Assembly (NCBI GenBank): GCA_017442315.1
Contig: JAFRZX010000052.1
Location: 1-64,000 of the forward strand
From: Bacteroidales bacterium
Lineage (GTDB): Bacteria; Bacteroidota; Bacteroidia; Bacteroidales; UBA932
Direction of reading: 5' to 3'
Length of the DNA stretch: 64,000 nt
In this document: one piece after another, positions 1 to 9,194 of the stretch
How the letters are laid out: each line of letters begins with the position of its first letter
Position numbering within the stretch: position 1 is the stretch's first letter
The notes under the pieces: generated by a model
What the model saw: only the letters and a program-made list of their open reading frames with translations
Told to the model about the DNA's origin: nothing
Databases searched by the model: none
Translations under genes and position numbers: made by a program

Positions 1-629
1 AGATCGCAACGGTCAAGACTTGAATACTTTGCCACTTTGATTGAATTGCCATTCTCATCAGCCAACAGATATGCCACATAGTTATACTTGCCATCATCTG
101 TAAGCAACTCCAGTGTACGCTTGAAATTATCATTAAGCCTTATACCTCGCTCATCGTAGTAGATACGCAACTGTTCAAAACTCAAATCCTGACGATTTGA
201 CACAATGCGCCCGATAGAGTTGCGTGTACGCATAGCAAACAAACGGTCAATTTGCTCCTGTGGCATAGGCTCTGCCGATGTTCCAACACGCAAATACGCA
301 CCTCGTGGAGTCATTCCATACTTCGTTTTGAAATATGGTTTTTCTATTCCGCTCGCTACCGTAACCTTGATTATGCAGCGTCCATCCTTTTGCTCTTCGG
401 CAATATCGAACAGGCCCATAGCGGACGGAGAAATGTTATGCTTGATACGGTCTTTCAACCTCAACATACAATCATCCACATCATTCACGCCCACAGTTGA
501 GCCATCCTTATCAATGCCGATATAGATGTATCCTCCCTCCTTGTAATTAAGGAACGCCACTACCTCCTTCTCAATATCAAGCTCAGGAGTCAATTCTCTT
601 TTATATTCTATGCGGTTGGTCTCGGTCAT
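1..629 (-). CDS. AlbA_2 (Schlafen-like) ATP-binding protein, C-terminus beyond window
   Basis: Reading the minus strand from an ATG at 627-629 gives an open frame of about 209 codons that runs off the left edge. It opens with an IEYKREL motif followed by GGYIYIGIDKDG. This is the usual start of the AlbA_2 domain (COG2865 family, often followed by a divergent AAA-4 ATP-binding domain). Proteins of this family are annotated as putative transcriptional regulators or ATP-binding proteins and are frequent in defence islands, but their biochemical role is poorly defined. It is the last visible gene of the minus-strand island, 18 bp after the Ymh gene, and is probably co-transcribed with it. The missing C-terminus prevents any statement about completeness. 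Confidence 0.75.
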   Translation of the reverse strand, partial: MTETNRIEYKRELTPELDIEKEVVAFLNYKEGGYIYIGIDKDGSTVGVNDVDDCMLRLKDRIKHNISPSAMGLFDIAEEQKDGRCIIKVTVASGIEKPYFKTKYGMTPRGAYLRVGTSAEPMPQEQIDRLFAMRTRNSIGRIVSNRQDLSFEQLRIYYDERGIRLNDNFKRTLELLTDDGKYNYVAYLLADENGNSIKVAKYSSLDRCD

Positions 630-647
630 AAGAATTCTATCTAATTA

Positions 648-1379
648 CTAAACGAGTTCATCATCTATCTTATACATTAGCATACTAGCAAAATGCAGTT
701 CTCTAATGGCATTATCTTTAGTTATCAACAGATTGTTATGCGCTTGAGGATTTCTGATTCCAATCATTGCCCCAGCAAACATTTCCATATATCCCTGTTG
801 TATATTGGTTCCTGTTTCTGTGGATATATCTCCAAGTTTAATTATTGGATTCTGAACAGAAAATGCAGCCTGCATTAATTTTGCGCCATCCTTCTCTACC
901 GACGTTCTATCTTTATATATTTTTTTTACTCGCGTGTTTATTTCTTTAAACGCAGCTTCTACTGCATCCGCATAATGCTCATTATTAAAACGAGTTTTAG
1001 AAACAGTAATTATCTGTGGGTGTATATTTTCCCAAATAGACGACGGATTATTATTGCTAGATCCATTTAGATATGTAATAGTTGCTATAACTTCGCCAAA
1101 AGAGTATGGGTTAATACCATTCTGAGGAGTTACTAGTTGTTGACCAAATTGATTCACCGAGATTAGATCCGATGTTTTTAAGTTAGGTAGTATCTTATCT
1201 CTCAACCTGTCTCTAAATATATGATACTCTTCTGGTATTAATGGAATTAATTGATATAAAGCACTATAAAGGTCATTATAACTGATAGCGTTGCTAGGAA
1301 TCCGTCGAACATTAATCATATTACGAACGCTATCAACAACTTGAATACATTTATTTAACTGTTCTCTATATTTGTTCAT
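648..1379 (-). CDS. TIGR02391 / Hypoth_Ymh family protein
   Basis: A 243-residue protein. Its C-terminal half carries the conserved pattern of the Ymh family: IHPQI, then HYADAVEAAFKEIN around residues 136-149, DGAKLMQAAF, and MFAGAMIGIRNPQAHN near the end. The family is widespread in phage-defence and restriction neighbourhoods. Its function is not established, although the RNP-AH ending resembles HEPN-like domains; that resemblance is my inference. The start overlaps the end of the GIY-YIG gene by 4 bp, which indicates translational coupling and a shared transcript. The N-terminal 100 residues are helical and have no motif I recognise. Confidence 0.8.
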   Translation of the reverse strand: MNKYREQLNKCIQVVDSVRNMINVRRIPSNAISYNDLYSALYQLIPLIPEEYHIFRDRLRDKILPNLKTSDLISVNQFGQQLVTPQNGINPYSFGEVIATITYLNGSSNNNPSSIWENIHPQIITVSKTRFNNEHYADAVEAAFKEINTRVKKIYKDRTSVEKDGAKLMQAAFSVQNPIIKLGDISTETGTNIQQGYMEMFAGAMIGIRNPQAHNNLLITKDNAIRELHFASMLMYKIDDELV

Positions 1380-2206
1380 AGTTCCAATTGTTTTCTGTAA
1401 ACTGAATCCAAAGTGTTACCTTCTTTATCTTTCCACACAAGCCAGCCATTATTGCTACTGCCTATGCAGAAGTCAGCTGCAGTACTTGGGCTCGGAAAAG
1501 TTTTATCGGAGGTCATTACTAATTCATCATTTTCAATGGAGGCATACTCATGTAGCATGCTTTCACGTTTTTCTTTCCAGTTGAAAGATGGTACCATAGT
1601 TTTGGCAATAACACTGCCTTTCAAAACCGTAAAGCCATTGGAACTATAGAAGCCCTTCGCTTCACAACCTCGCCCTTTAGTATAGAACAGATGTTCTGCT
1701 TTTGGCTGCGATACCTCAAAGATGTTGTAACCTATGAATGAGGCAAGGAACTTTACATCCTCAAAGAACTCATCCATTGAGTCCTGCTGATATTCGGGCA
1801 AATTTGGAGCCTTTGGCGTCTGCTTATTGTCGCTCAATACAAACGCATTGGCTTTCTTTGCTTCGGCTATTGCCTTGTGTTCTAAATATTGTACATCTGC
1901 TTTGGTCATATCGGCATCTTTTGACACAAATATGAGAGCTTTCTGCCAAAATGCTTTCTTGCTGTCGTGGTCTTTCACTCGCTCACGGAAATTCTCCGTT
2001 TCCCCAATATATGCCTGAGGTTTTGTCGCCTCATCCTCGCCTAGCAAAATATAAAATGCAGGCTTCTGTAACTTCTCTTGCGTATTTAGATATGAGAGGT
2101 TGGAGCGTGGTACAACAAACATCTGGCAAATCTTATTGCTGATAAATGCGTATTGAGTCCCCTTTGGATCTCCATCAATTAAGTATGTAGTTACTGTTTT
2201 GCCCAT
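1376..2206 (-). CDS. GIY-YIG nuclease family protein (DUF4357-type)
   Basis: A 276-residue protein. A GIY-YIG-like core is visible at about residues 49-110: AFYILLG, then QAYIGETENFRERVKDH, with the conserved Tyr, Gly, Arg and a downstream Glu in VQYLEHKAI. The C-terminal part, with the SNGFTVLKGS motif, fits DUF4357, a domain commonly attached to GIY-YIG proteins in bacteria. Such proteins are thought to be DNA endonucleases. The local context (OLD nuclease, TIR, restriction-modification) makes a defence role likely, but no substrate can be inferred. It starts 4 bp after the stop of the OLD gene, so it belongs to the same operon. Confidence 0.8.
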   Translation of the reverse strand: MGKTVTTYLIDGDPKGTQYAFISNKICQMFVVPRSNLSYLNTQEKLQKPAFYILLGEDEATKPQAYIGETENFRERVKDHDSKKAFWQKALIFVSKDADMTKADVQYLEHKAIAEAKKANAFVLSDNKQTPKAPNLPEYQQDSMDEFFEDVKFLASFIGYNIFEVSQPKAEHLFYTKGRGCEAKGFYSSNGFTVLKGSVIAKTMVPSFNWKEKRESMLHEYASIENDELVMTSDKTFPSPSTAADFCIGSSNNGWLVWKDKEGNTLDSVYRKQLEL

Positions 2207-2210
2207 ATGA

Positions 2211-3917
2211 TTATAATCTAAATATATCTATCAATTTGTCTAGTATAGGTCCAAAACCATCATAATCGTCTTCTGCAAAATTTTTGTAATTGCTTTCAAT
2301 ATATGTTTTTATGGTAGAAGATATGTTTGTTGTAAATGTTCGAAAATCTTTATGAGTCGTTTTGCGTTCAAGGTGGACTTCATCAATCTTTTTTTTATAC
2401 GATTTTGGAGCAAAAAAGTCTTCTACTAATATATAATTTGACTTTTGAGGTGCATTCACAGTATCAAGGTTGATACTATAATTTTCTTGATAAAATAATG
2501 CTTCTAATTTTGGTTCACCTTTTCCGCTAATTTTCTTCCAACCATTATATCCCCCTTCATCATAATCAAAGATAAAAACAATTTTATCGTATTTTTCAAT
2601 TTGTGGCATTAAAACCTGCTCATAAAAAGCGTCAGCATTTCCTGCGCTATTACTAGGAATGATAGCAATTTGTCGCAGAGCTTTATACTTCTCATCTTTA
2701 TTGCAAAATATATCTAAAGCTTTTTCTAAATACCTCTTATCGTTAGGGCCTTCAGTAATAAGCAAACGCTTAGAACTTAGCACGATTGTTCCATTAATAT
2801 AATCTATTTCTCCAGCTGACAGTTGTGTTAATGCATTTATATATTGAGATGATATAATTTTACCATTCTCTATATGAAATAAACAATCTTTGTGATGTTT
2901 ATATATATCATTTACAAACACCGGCGAATGAGTGGTCAATATAGTTTGTCCCTCAAAAGTTTCTATTGCTTCAAGTAAATCTTTTTTTCTTGCTATATGG
3001 GTGTGTGCGTCTGGTTCATCTAACAATACAAGAGAATTTTCATCGCCAAGAATTTGAGTTATACACTCAATTAATATCATTTTCTTTTCACCTTCGCTTA
3101 AACCCTCAAAATTGACTCCATTAACATTAATTGTTATATCATTAATTAGTTTATCTACTGTTTGTTTTTTCGCTGTATCTTTCTTTGGGAGCGACAAAAG
3201 ATATAAAAATTGGAAAACATAATTTGGTGCATATTGGTTAGTAGCGCCATATGTTGTCATATCTGTAGATGCAAATATATTAGCATTAATTTCTCCATTC
3301 TCATCTACATTTTGGCTAATAGTATCATACCATCTACAAGCCAAATGATCAACAAACATCGCTCTTTTTGCAGGATCAACGGCAAATTTGATAGAGATTT
3401 CTGTAATATCGTTAAAATGACAACAATCTTTCAAGAAACTTTTAACCTCTTCTTTGTCTGAACATAACAGCGCAATCAAAGCAATTTTCCAACAATATTT
3501 GTTTATATACATTATCCTAGGGGAGAATGTCTTATCTCGCAAGGCTTTTTTGAAATATTGCATATAGTAATTTTCATAGACCATATGCCATAATCTCATA
3601 TCCTCACCGCTATAGCAAGAAATAATGGATGATGGCAACTTGAGATTCGCTTCCAATTCAACATCATTGCCGTCATCATCTATGTTGCCATATGAATACT
3701 CTGTGTCATCAATCTCATAACGGATTCTAAACTTACCAATATCCTCAATGTTTGATATTTTGTATAATTTACCAAATATCAAACTGATAGCCTCCAATAA
3801 ATTACTCTTTCCTGAGCCATTCTCACCAATTAACGCAATATACCCATCTTGAGTGGTAAAATCATAATCACCAGATAGATTTTTGTATTTATCTATATGT
3901 AAAGATAGCAGTTTCAT
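2211..3917 (-). CDS. OLD-family ATP-dependent endonuclease (AAA ATPase + TOPRIM)
   Basis: A 568-residue protein with two domains. The ABC/SMC-like ATPase has Walker A GENGSGKSNLLEA near residue 32, signature LSEGEKK near 270, Walker B LVLLDEPDAHTH near 297 and an H-loop TTHSPVF near 328. A TOPRIM domain follows, with LLITEGPNDKRYLEKAL near 385 supplying the acidic Glu and FIFDYDEGG near 450 the DxD pair. This architecture matches OLD nucleases and GajA, the Gabija nuclease of similar length. No UvrD partner (GajB) is adjacent, so a class 1 OLD is the safer call. It lies 18 bp downstream of the broken TIR gene and 4 bp upstream of the GIY-YIG gene. It seems intact and may still function although its upstream neighbour is interrupted. 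Confidence 0.85.
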   Translation of the reverse strand: MKLLSLHIDKYKNLSGDYDFTTQDGYIALIGENGSGKSNLLEAISLIFGKLYKISNIEDIGKFRIRYEIDDTEYSYGNIDDDGNDVELEANLKLPSSIISCYSGEDMRLWHMVYENYYMQYFKKALRDKTFSPRIMYINKYCWKIALIALLCSDKEEVKSFLKDCCHFNDITEISIKFAVDPAKRAMFVDHLACRWYDTISQNVDENGEINANIFASTDMTTYGATNQYAPNYVFQFLYLLSLPKKDTAKKQTVDKLINDITINVNGVNFEGLSEGEKKMILIECITQILGDENSLVLLDEPDAHTHIARKKDLLEAIETFEGQTILTTHSPVFVNDIYKHHKDCLFHIENGKIISSQYINALTQLSAGEIDYINGTIVLSSKRLLITEGPNDKRYLEKALDIFCNKDEKYKALRQIAIIPSNSAGNADAFYEQVLMPQIEKYDKIVFIFDYDEGGYNGWKKISGKGEPKLEALFYQENYSINLDTVNAPQKSNYILVEDFFAPKSYKKKIDEVHLERKTTHKDFRTFTTNISSTIKTYIESNYKNFAEDDYDGFGPILDKLIDIFRL

Positions 3918-3935
3918 AGTTAGTAGTGTTTCGTT

Positions 3936-4754
3936 TTACAAAATACTCCTTAGCAACTCTTGACCTTTTGAGATGCACTCATCCAACACACCAATGATAT
4001 TGGCTAAACTATTCGATAACCGTTTCTTTGACTTATTGATAGTTTTTTCTGCCCTAGGTAATGTATCAATAGCATCCCTAAACTCAGTACAACCTGATTT
4101 TGCATCGGATATTGATTTTAGAAGTGTGCTAATATCATTATATTCATCCTGCATATTTTCTTCGCTATTAGACACAATAAGAGACCTCATCTTAGTTGCA
4201 TTGTCTATCATATTAAAGAATGACGCTCTCAATAATGGTGTATTAGTCTCAAATATAACGGACAAATCGTTCATGCTCTTTGCTGTAGATATCATAATAC
4301 CTTTAGCTTGAGAGGTATTGGTGCAACTATGTAAGCGTTTAGCATTTACTGTAAGCGCATCATTATGTTTACACATCGCATCTATCAAAACGAAACATAT
4401 AGCAGAGACTTCCCCTGTATTCTCTTCCACCAACTCTCTGTAGTCTAGAAAACCTAATTCTTCTGCATCTTCTTCCATAACCGCCACAACTTCTGGCTCT
4501 ATAACGACGGGGTGAAGTGATGGCGAATGCGTTGAACAATAAGAAAGAAATGCTAACTTATTCCTATTCCATGCTGATAGCTTAATGCCTATATCTAGTT
4601 TATCTGTGAATACTTCACAGAGACCATCTATTGAGTCTGCATCATCTATTTTCAAGGCTTTATCCAATGAACATAACCAACCTAATTTCTCAAATGATGT
4701 GTTTGGTAGTAAAATCTGAATAATATGCTTATTCAATGCCCACGCTGCACCCAT
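3936..4754 (-). CDS. TIR protein, C-terminal fragment after the stop
   Basis: A 272-residue frame starting at the Met of the EMGAAW motif, so it would begin one residue after the predicted catalytic Glu. It holds the end of the TIR domain (AAWALNKHIIQILLPN) and a mostly helical domain with Ser/Asn-rich stretches that I do not recognise. The ATG is more likely an internal codon of the original gene than a real start. Independent translation would need re-initiation 10 bp after the stop, which is possible given the short distance. It is followed after 18 bp by the OLD gene. Confidence 0.55.
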   Translation of the reverse strand: MGAAWALNKHIIQILLPNTSFEKLGWLCSLDKALKIDDADSIDGLCEVFTDKLDIGIKLSAWNRNKLAFLSYCSTHSPSLHPVVIEPEVVAVMEEDAEELGFLDYRELVEENTGEVSAICFVLIDAMCKHNDALTVNAKRLHSCTNTSQAKGIMISTAKSMNDLSVIFETNTPLLRASFFNMIDNATKMRSLIVSNSEENMQDEYNDISTLLKSISDAKSGCTEFRDAIDTLPRAEKTINKSKKRLSNSLANIIGVLDECISKGQELLRSIL

Positions 4755-4763
4755 CTCATTTAG

Positions 4764-5345
4764 TCAGACCTCACTATCCTTGTAGTTATCAGAAATCATC
4801 AATAGAACAATATCTGCGCACGCAATGTTGTCTTGGATAAATTGCGGGATACTTTCTCCAGCAGGCACTCCTGTGTCTTCACGAGAAGTATATGCAATAA
4901 TCTCAGAATCAATACCCATTCCTAAAAGAAAGATTGAATCCACAAATTTGCCTATTAACTCATTGTCTTTTGATGCATGGCTGATAAAAATTCGTTTCTT
5001 CGATGATGACATTAATTGTTGTGCTGGCGCGATTATAGTTTGCGTATTCAATCCCAAATCGCCTCGTTCGAGTTTATCTACTAAGACACAGAAATCTTTG
5101 CGAATCTTTTGGTAATTCGCTTTTAGCCCATATCCATTTGCATCATTATTCACACTGGAAAAATTGTCATATTCTTTACAATTATCATCGAAGTAGTGAC
5201 TAAATACAACGCAAGACTCTTCGTGCCACTTATGGTATGCCTCTATTGTTTCAGGAAGATTCGGGCTACTAGCCAAGCGATCATAAGTATCCCTTAATTG
5301 CTTTATTTTTGCAATCTCAGTGTGTATGGTTTCTCTATCTGCCAT
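4764..5345 (-). CDS. TIR protein, N-terminal fragment before the stop
   Basis: A 193-residue product if translation stops at the TGA. Residues 1-112 are helical and polar. The TIR core begins with KKRIFISHASKDNEL at about 116 and continues through REDTGVPAGESIPQFI to LLMISDNYKDSEV at the end. It contains the first strands of the TIR fold but lacks the LNE glutamate and the remaining helices, so NADase activity is not expected. Its ATG is 4 bp from the stop of the specificity-subunit gene, which places the TIR gene in the restriction-modification transcript. Confidence 0.7.
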   Translation of the reverse strand: MADRETIHTEIAKIKQLRDTYDRLASSPNLPETIEAYHKWHEESCVVFSHYFDDNCKEYDNFSSVNNDANGYGLKANYQKIRKDFCVLVDKLERGDLGLNTQTIIAPAQQLMSSSKKRIFISHASKDNELIGKFVDSIFLLGMGIDSEIIAYTSREDTGVPAGESIPQFIQDNIACADIVLLMISDNYKDSEV

Positions 5346-5348
5346 ATT

Positions 5349-6707
5349 TTACTCAAAAATTTGGGTTTCGAAGTTTTTCTTCAAATCTTGTTTGTAGCTT
5401 GCAATTTTGTTATAACCTTGTTTCGCCTGCTCTATACCGCTTGCATATTCGTCGGCAATCTTCTTTTGTAATTCTAATGAAGGAACAGGTATTAACAAGT
5501 TCTCTAAATAAGATGTTGGGACTCGTTGTTGCCCGGCTGATCCTGTAAAATACTTTTTAGCATCAGATAATACATCGAAGTGGCGTAATAGAGTATGGAT
5601 ATACCGAGGTAACACACCGCTCGACTTTATGCGAATAACATGAAATTCAGTTGATCCATATCCTTTTCCATTGACCAAGTTCGTTAATATAGCCGATTTG
5701 CCATTTTGCATACAAGGGGTTATTCTTGCCCAAATAATATCACCATCTTGGAATTTAGTATATCCTTTTATATCTGATTTACAACCAGTTCTTTTACCTA
5801 CCCATTCTCCATAGTCATCGGATATATCTTCCATAGGAATAAATGACATATTATCAGTATCTGACAACATAGACAAATCTGTCTTAGGGTTTATATATGC
5901 CAAATCCGATAATTTCTTGCATGCCAATTTGCTTTTTCCGAATGGAGAATTTTCTGCGTGTAATATCAGAGGGACACTCCAAGAGTCTATTGCGCAATAA
6001 TCAATATAATGCACTAATTTCTTTTCCACATGTCCAGGGTACGGGGCCACGCCTAACGCATTTCGGACACTAACCGTTGCTTTTAAGTCGATATCAATGG
6101 CTTTCATCTCTTCCATCTTTATGATAACCATAATTTCATTGTATGCCTTTACCAACTTATTCTGCTCCTCTAATGATGGAATAGGAACTTTAATATTGAG
6201 GAATAGCGGTTCTTGCAAATAATGACGATTGGTTGTTCCATTACTTGCTTGTTCGCAGAATAGAATAAAAGCATCTGTGGTTGTAAGTAGTGCCAAATAG
6301 TGAGGATTCACAATGTTATAATTAACATCGAAGGTCCAAAAGTTACCTGTAATAACACCTCCATCTAACTTTTCTGGTACAACTCCAAATGCGCCATTGC
6401 GTGCATCTATCTTAGAGAGCAGAAATTGCCCTTTGGAAATTAAAAACTGGTTTTTAGTACCAATCCTTTCGCCCAAAATTTCATCTCTAAGAGAAATGCC
6501 ACCATTACGAACACGGATTCTTGGACGCTTGTATATAACATCATCTTCGATAGATACAGCCGTTTTATTGCGTTTCAGGAACTCCCCGATACGCATCATA
6601 GGATATGCCTTGCTGAATGCAATCTTTGAGTCATTCAGATATTGCACACTCCAATTGAACAATCCGCTAAATGGGACTGTCGAAATATATTTCATAGCAT
6701 TTAGCAT
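5349..6707 (-). CDS. hsdS: Restriction-modification specificity subunit (HsdS/BcgIB-like)
   Basis: About 450 residues with the two-repeat layout of S subunits: two target-recognition domains, each followed by a conserved helical spacer. The first spacer begins PIPSLEEQNKLVKAYNEI near residue 175-195 and the second PVPSLELQKKIADEYASGI near 410. Each domain would bind one half of a bipartite DNA target. I place the start at 6707 because that ATG overlaps the methyltransferase stop (ATGCTAA), a typical coupling arrangement. An upstream in-frame ATG at 6719 and a downstream one at 6695 are also possible. It pairs with the fused nuclease-methyltransferase upstream, which has no separate motor subunit. 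Confidence 0.88.
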   Translation of the reverse strand: MLNAMKYISTVPFSGLFNWSVQYLNDSKIAFSKAYPMMRIGEFLKRNKTAVSIEDDVIYKRPRIRVRNGGISLRDEILGERIGTKNQFLISKGQFLLSKIDARNGAFGVVPEKLDGGVITGNFWTFDVNYNIVNPHYLALLTTTDAFILFCEQASNGTTNRHYLQEPLFLNIKVPIPSLEEQNKLVKAYNEIMVIIKMEEMKAIDIDLKATVSVRNALGVAPYPGHVEKKLVHYIDYCAIDSWSVPLILHAENSPFGKSKLACKKLSDLAYINPKTDLSMLSDTDNMSFIPMEDISDDYGEWVGKRTGCKSDIKGYTKFQDGDIIWARITPCMQNGKSAILTNLVNGKGYGSTEFHVIRIKSSGVLPRYIHTLLRHFDVLSDAKKYFTGSAGQQRVPTSYLENLLIPVPSLELQKKIADEYASGIEQAKQGYNKIASYKQDLKKNFETQIFE

Positions 6708-8941
6708 ATATCCTCCCATTCGCCGTCGTTCAACTTCTTGTAGAGATGGTTGTTTTCAACCTTGTATTCATAGCGTTTTGCGGTAGCCTCCCAGAGCTTA
6801 TGCTCCTTGCGATATGGTGCATACTCTTTGAGCAGCTCTTCCAATTCATTCTCGCACTCGGCGCCAGTGGTGGTAATACCCGCCTTCTGCACCTGAGCAA
6901 TAGGAATTTGGTAGTCAAAAAGTTGTTTAACTATCGGCTTAACCTCTTCGGCAATCTTTGCTTCAAGTACCTTTAATTCTGCTTTCTTCGCCTTAATTTC
7001 TGAACGAGGATTATTCTTGTCGGCAATAAAGGTGTTTAATGTAGCAAGTTCCTCGGCATATTTATCCGTTACCTGCTCGTAAGCCTCTGCTTTCGCCTGC
7101 TCGTATTGTGCAACCTCCTCCGTTGTAAACTTCCTGAAGAACATAAGGCTTGGTTTAACCGTTGCTCCCGAAGCCATAAAGACATCCTGCGGGATAGAGG
7201 TAATCAAAATAATCTTTGCCATACCTTCAAAGAGCTCGCGCACGCTTTGGAGTTGAGTATTATTCAACACGCCCTCAGGCAATACAATACCCAAGCGACC
7301 GCCTGGTTTGAGCAATCGCAAACACCGTTCGATAAACAAGACTTCGGTTAGACCGCTCAGCTTGCCAGAGTCGTAGAGGTTTAGGATGGGTTCTCCAATA
7401 TGATCATTCACTTGTGACATAGCCTTATGGTATGTTTCCTCCCCGTATTTTTTTTCATAAGCCACTATCTTCTGGCTATTTGTCTCCATATCAGCCTCTG
7501 TTATTTTCAGAGTTTTTTCAACTCGAGAACCAAATGGAGGATTTGTTAAAATTACATCAAAGCGATTTTCAAAAATTCCATTAACATTCAATAAGCCATC
7601 TCTATGATGTACACCACCGTGGCCATCACCGTGCATAATCATATTCATCTTGGCTGTACGAGCCATACGAGGATTAGCATCAGTGCCGAAGATGCAATCA
7701 CTCGATAGATGCTGCAAACGACTATTGTTTTGCATAGTATCTAATTCCTGATTGAGAATAGTGAAATATTCATCAACACGCTTATCAATACCCTCTTTTT
7801 TCTTGTCGCTCAACGACTCGTACTTTTCATCAAAAAGCTGTGCCTTAATCTGCTCTTTCGCGTGCTGTATATCATTCTCAATCTTCTCTCGCACATATTC
7901 AAATGCCTTGATTAAGAAGCCTCCACTACCACAGCAAGGATCACAAATAACCTCGCCCTCTTCAGGATCAAGCAAGGCAACCATAAAATCCACGATAGTA
8001 CGAGGTGTAAAGAACTGACCCAACTCACCACGGAAAGTCTTGCCCAAGAATTTCTCGAAAGCAATACCCTTAACATCGTCAGCTGTACGAGAGAGATTAT
8101 ATACCTCCAACTCCTTTACAATTGCCTCAAAACTTGCCTCCTTAATTTTTATTGTATCGTTAGGCTCAAAAAGATCATCTTTTACATAATCCTCCTTTGT
8201 GCGTTCAAATAACTGCTGATAGAAAGGTAAACTTTGCTTGGATTTTGTCTTGTCATAAGCCTCTCGTAACTTTGCAAACTCTTCCGCTGAGAAAATTTGT
8301 GTACCAGTATTATTTCGTTCGTATCGTATCTTCATAAACAACACCTTGCTTATCTCATCAAATGCAGCCTCTGGAGAGAGTTTATCATTATTGCGGATAA
8401 TATTATGACACTTAAAGAGTAGTTTGCTGAACTCCTCACGAGTAAATGCCTTGGTCTGGCTTAATAACTCTTTTAACTTCTTGGCATTAGTCAACTCTTC
8501 AGCCTTTGGAATATCCACAATTTCCTCCAAGCGTTTAGGCAACTTGCCTTTGTTCACCTTGAAGACTCTAGTTTCCTTTATATTGGTTGTTACAAAAAAA
8601 TCAGCACCAGCCCAAGCGGCATAGTTATAGCCCTGAAAATAATCCTCCTCGCGAATGGTGATATGCTCAGCCTTACATTCAACCACAATTATTGCCGCGT
8701 CCTCATTGCTTTTTGCAGAGGCTGACTTCCATATGACAATATCAGCCCTTGCCTTCCCCTGTCCACGATGAGAATTACTCACCTGAACTTCCTGTTCCAT
8801 TTGCGATAAGTCATAACCATAGTGGTCTACTAGTCTGCAAATATATTCTTGACGCACACGTTCCTCGGGAGTGTGAACTCCGTATTTATTTTTAAGAGGT
8901 TCAAAAATTAAATTATCTTTTATCTCAATCTCCATACTCAT
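6701..8941 (-). CDS. Fused nuclease-adenine methyltransferase subunit, BcgI-like Type IIB
   Basis: A 746-residue protein. Residues about 25-150 form an HsdR_N-type PD-(D/E)XK nuclease domain, with ADIVIW near 65 and VVECKAEH near 88 supplying the Asp, Glu and Lys. A gamma-class N6-adenine methyltransferase follows: FFTPRTIVDFM, SAM-binding motif DPCCGSGGFL near 332, and catalytic motif NPPFG near 465. A coiled-coil stretch (about 600-680) and a small C-terminal domain close the protein. This matches the A subunit of BcgI, in which cleavage and methylation share one chain and specificity sits in a separate B subunit. There is no DEAD-box HsdR in the window, so a classical Type I system is less likely. 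It starts 33 bp downstream of the XRE regulator gene. Confidence 0.88.
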   Translation of the reverse strand: MSMEIEIKDNLIFEPLKNKYGVHTPEERVRQEYICRLVDHYGYDLSQMEQEVQVSNSHRGQGKARADIVIWKSASAKSNEDAAIIVVECKAEHITIREEDYFQGYNYAAWAGADFFVTTNIKETRVFKVNKGKLPKRLEEIVDIPKAEELTNAKKLKELLSQTKAFTREEFSKLLFKCHNIIRNNDKLSPEAAFDEISKVLFMKIRYERNNTGTQIFSAEEFAKLREAYDKTKSKQSLPFYQQLFERTKEDYVKDDLFEPNDTIKIKEASFEAIVKELEVYNLSRTADDVKGIAFEKFLGKTFRGELGQFFTPRTIVDFMVALLDPEEGEVICDPCCGSGGFLIKAFEYVREKIENDIQHAKEQIKAQLFDEKYESLSDKKKEGIDKRVDEYFTILNQELDTMQNNSRLQHLSSDCIFGTDANPRMARTAKMNMIMHGDGHGGVHHRDGLLNVNGIFENRFDVILTNPPFGSRVEKTLKITEADMETNSQKIVAYEKKYGEETYHKAMSQVNDHIGEPILNLYDSGKLSGLTEVLFIERCLRLLKPGGRLGIVLPEGVLNNTQLQSVRELFEGMAKIILITSIPQDVFMASGATVKPSLMFFRKFTTEEVAQYEQAKAEAYEQVTDKYAEELATLNTFIADKNNPRSEIKAKKAELKVLEAKIAEEVKPIVKQLFDYQIPIAQVQKAGITTTGAECENELEELLKEYAPYRKEHKLWEATAKRYEYKVENNHLYKKLNDGEWEDIC

Positions 8942-8974
8942 ATCGACTTTTTAATGGTAATTATTAACCAGAAC

Positions 8975-9166
8975 TCAATTGATTAAATTCCTAGTCTCAA
9001 CATTTAGTACTTTTGCAATTTGCGACAGCATCTCCAACGATGGTTGCATTTTGTTGGAGCACCATTTGGAAACTGTTGAGGGGTCTTTGCCTAACTGCTC
9101 GGCAAGCCATTTGCCGGTTTTCTTTTGTTCAACCAATACCACTTTTAGTCTATTTAAATCTTTCAT
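8975..9166 (-). CDS. Small XRE-type HTH regulator
   Basis: A 63-residue protein that is essentially one helix-turn-helix domain: WLAEQLGKDPSTVSKWCSN is the recognition region, followed by a QPSLEMLSQIAKVLNV helix typical of the XRE/Cro family. Its size and place directly upstream of the nuclease-methyltransferase gene on the same strand fit a controller protein that times expression of a restriction system; that role is inferred. A TAnnTTTG promoter element lies about 30 bp upstream. Confidence 0.85.
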   Translation of the reverse strand: MKDLNRLKVVLVEQKKTGKWLAEQLGKDPSTVSKWCSNKMQPSLEMLSQIAKVLNVETRNLIN

Positions 9167-9194
9167 TGTTTATACATTTTATTGGCGTATACCA

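Larger units (their letters stand above)
3936..5345 (-). pseudogene. TIR-domain protein interrupted by an in-frame TGA codon
   Basis: Two open frames, 4764-5345 and 3936-4754, lie in the same reading frame and are separated only by TGA (4764-4766) plus three sense codons. Joined, they make one 469-codon gene with an N-terminal helical part (1-112), a TIR domain (about 116-230) and a helical C-terminus. TIR proteins of this type normally read NY..SEVCLNEMGAAW. Here the codon after SEV is TGA where Cys (TGC or TGT) is expected, followed by LNEMGAAW. The Glu of LNE (codon 197) is the usual catalytic Glu of TIR NADases, so the stop removes it from the N-terminal product. Readings are a nonsense mutation in a toxic effector, a sequencing error, or a leaky stop. 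No frameshift is present. Confidence 0.8.

Noticed and set aside
4764..4766. The TGA in the TIR gene as a selenocysteine codon, since Cys is expected there.
   Set aside because: The expected Cys is not a known redox site, and no selenocysteine insertion-like hairpin was evident just downstream by eye. A nonsense change is simpler.
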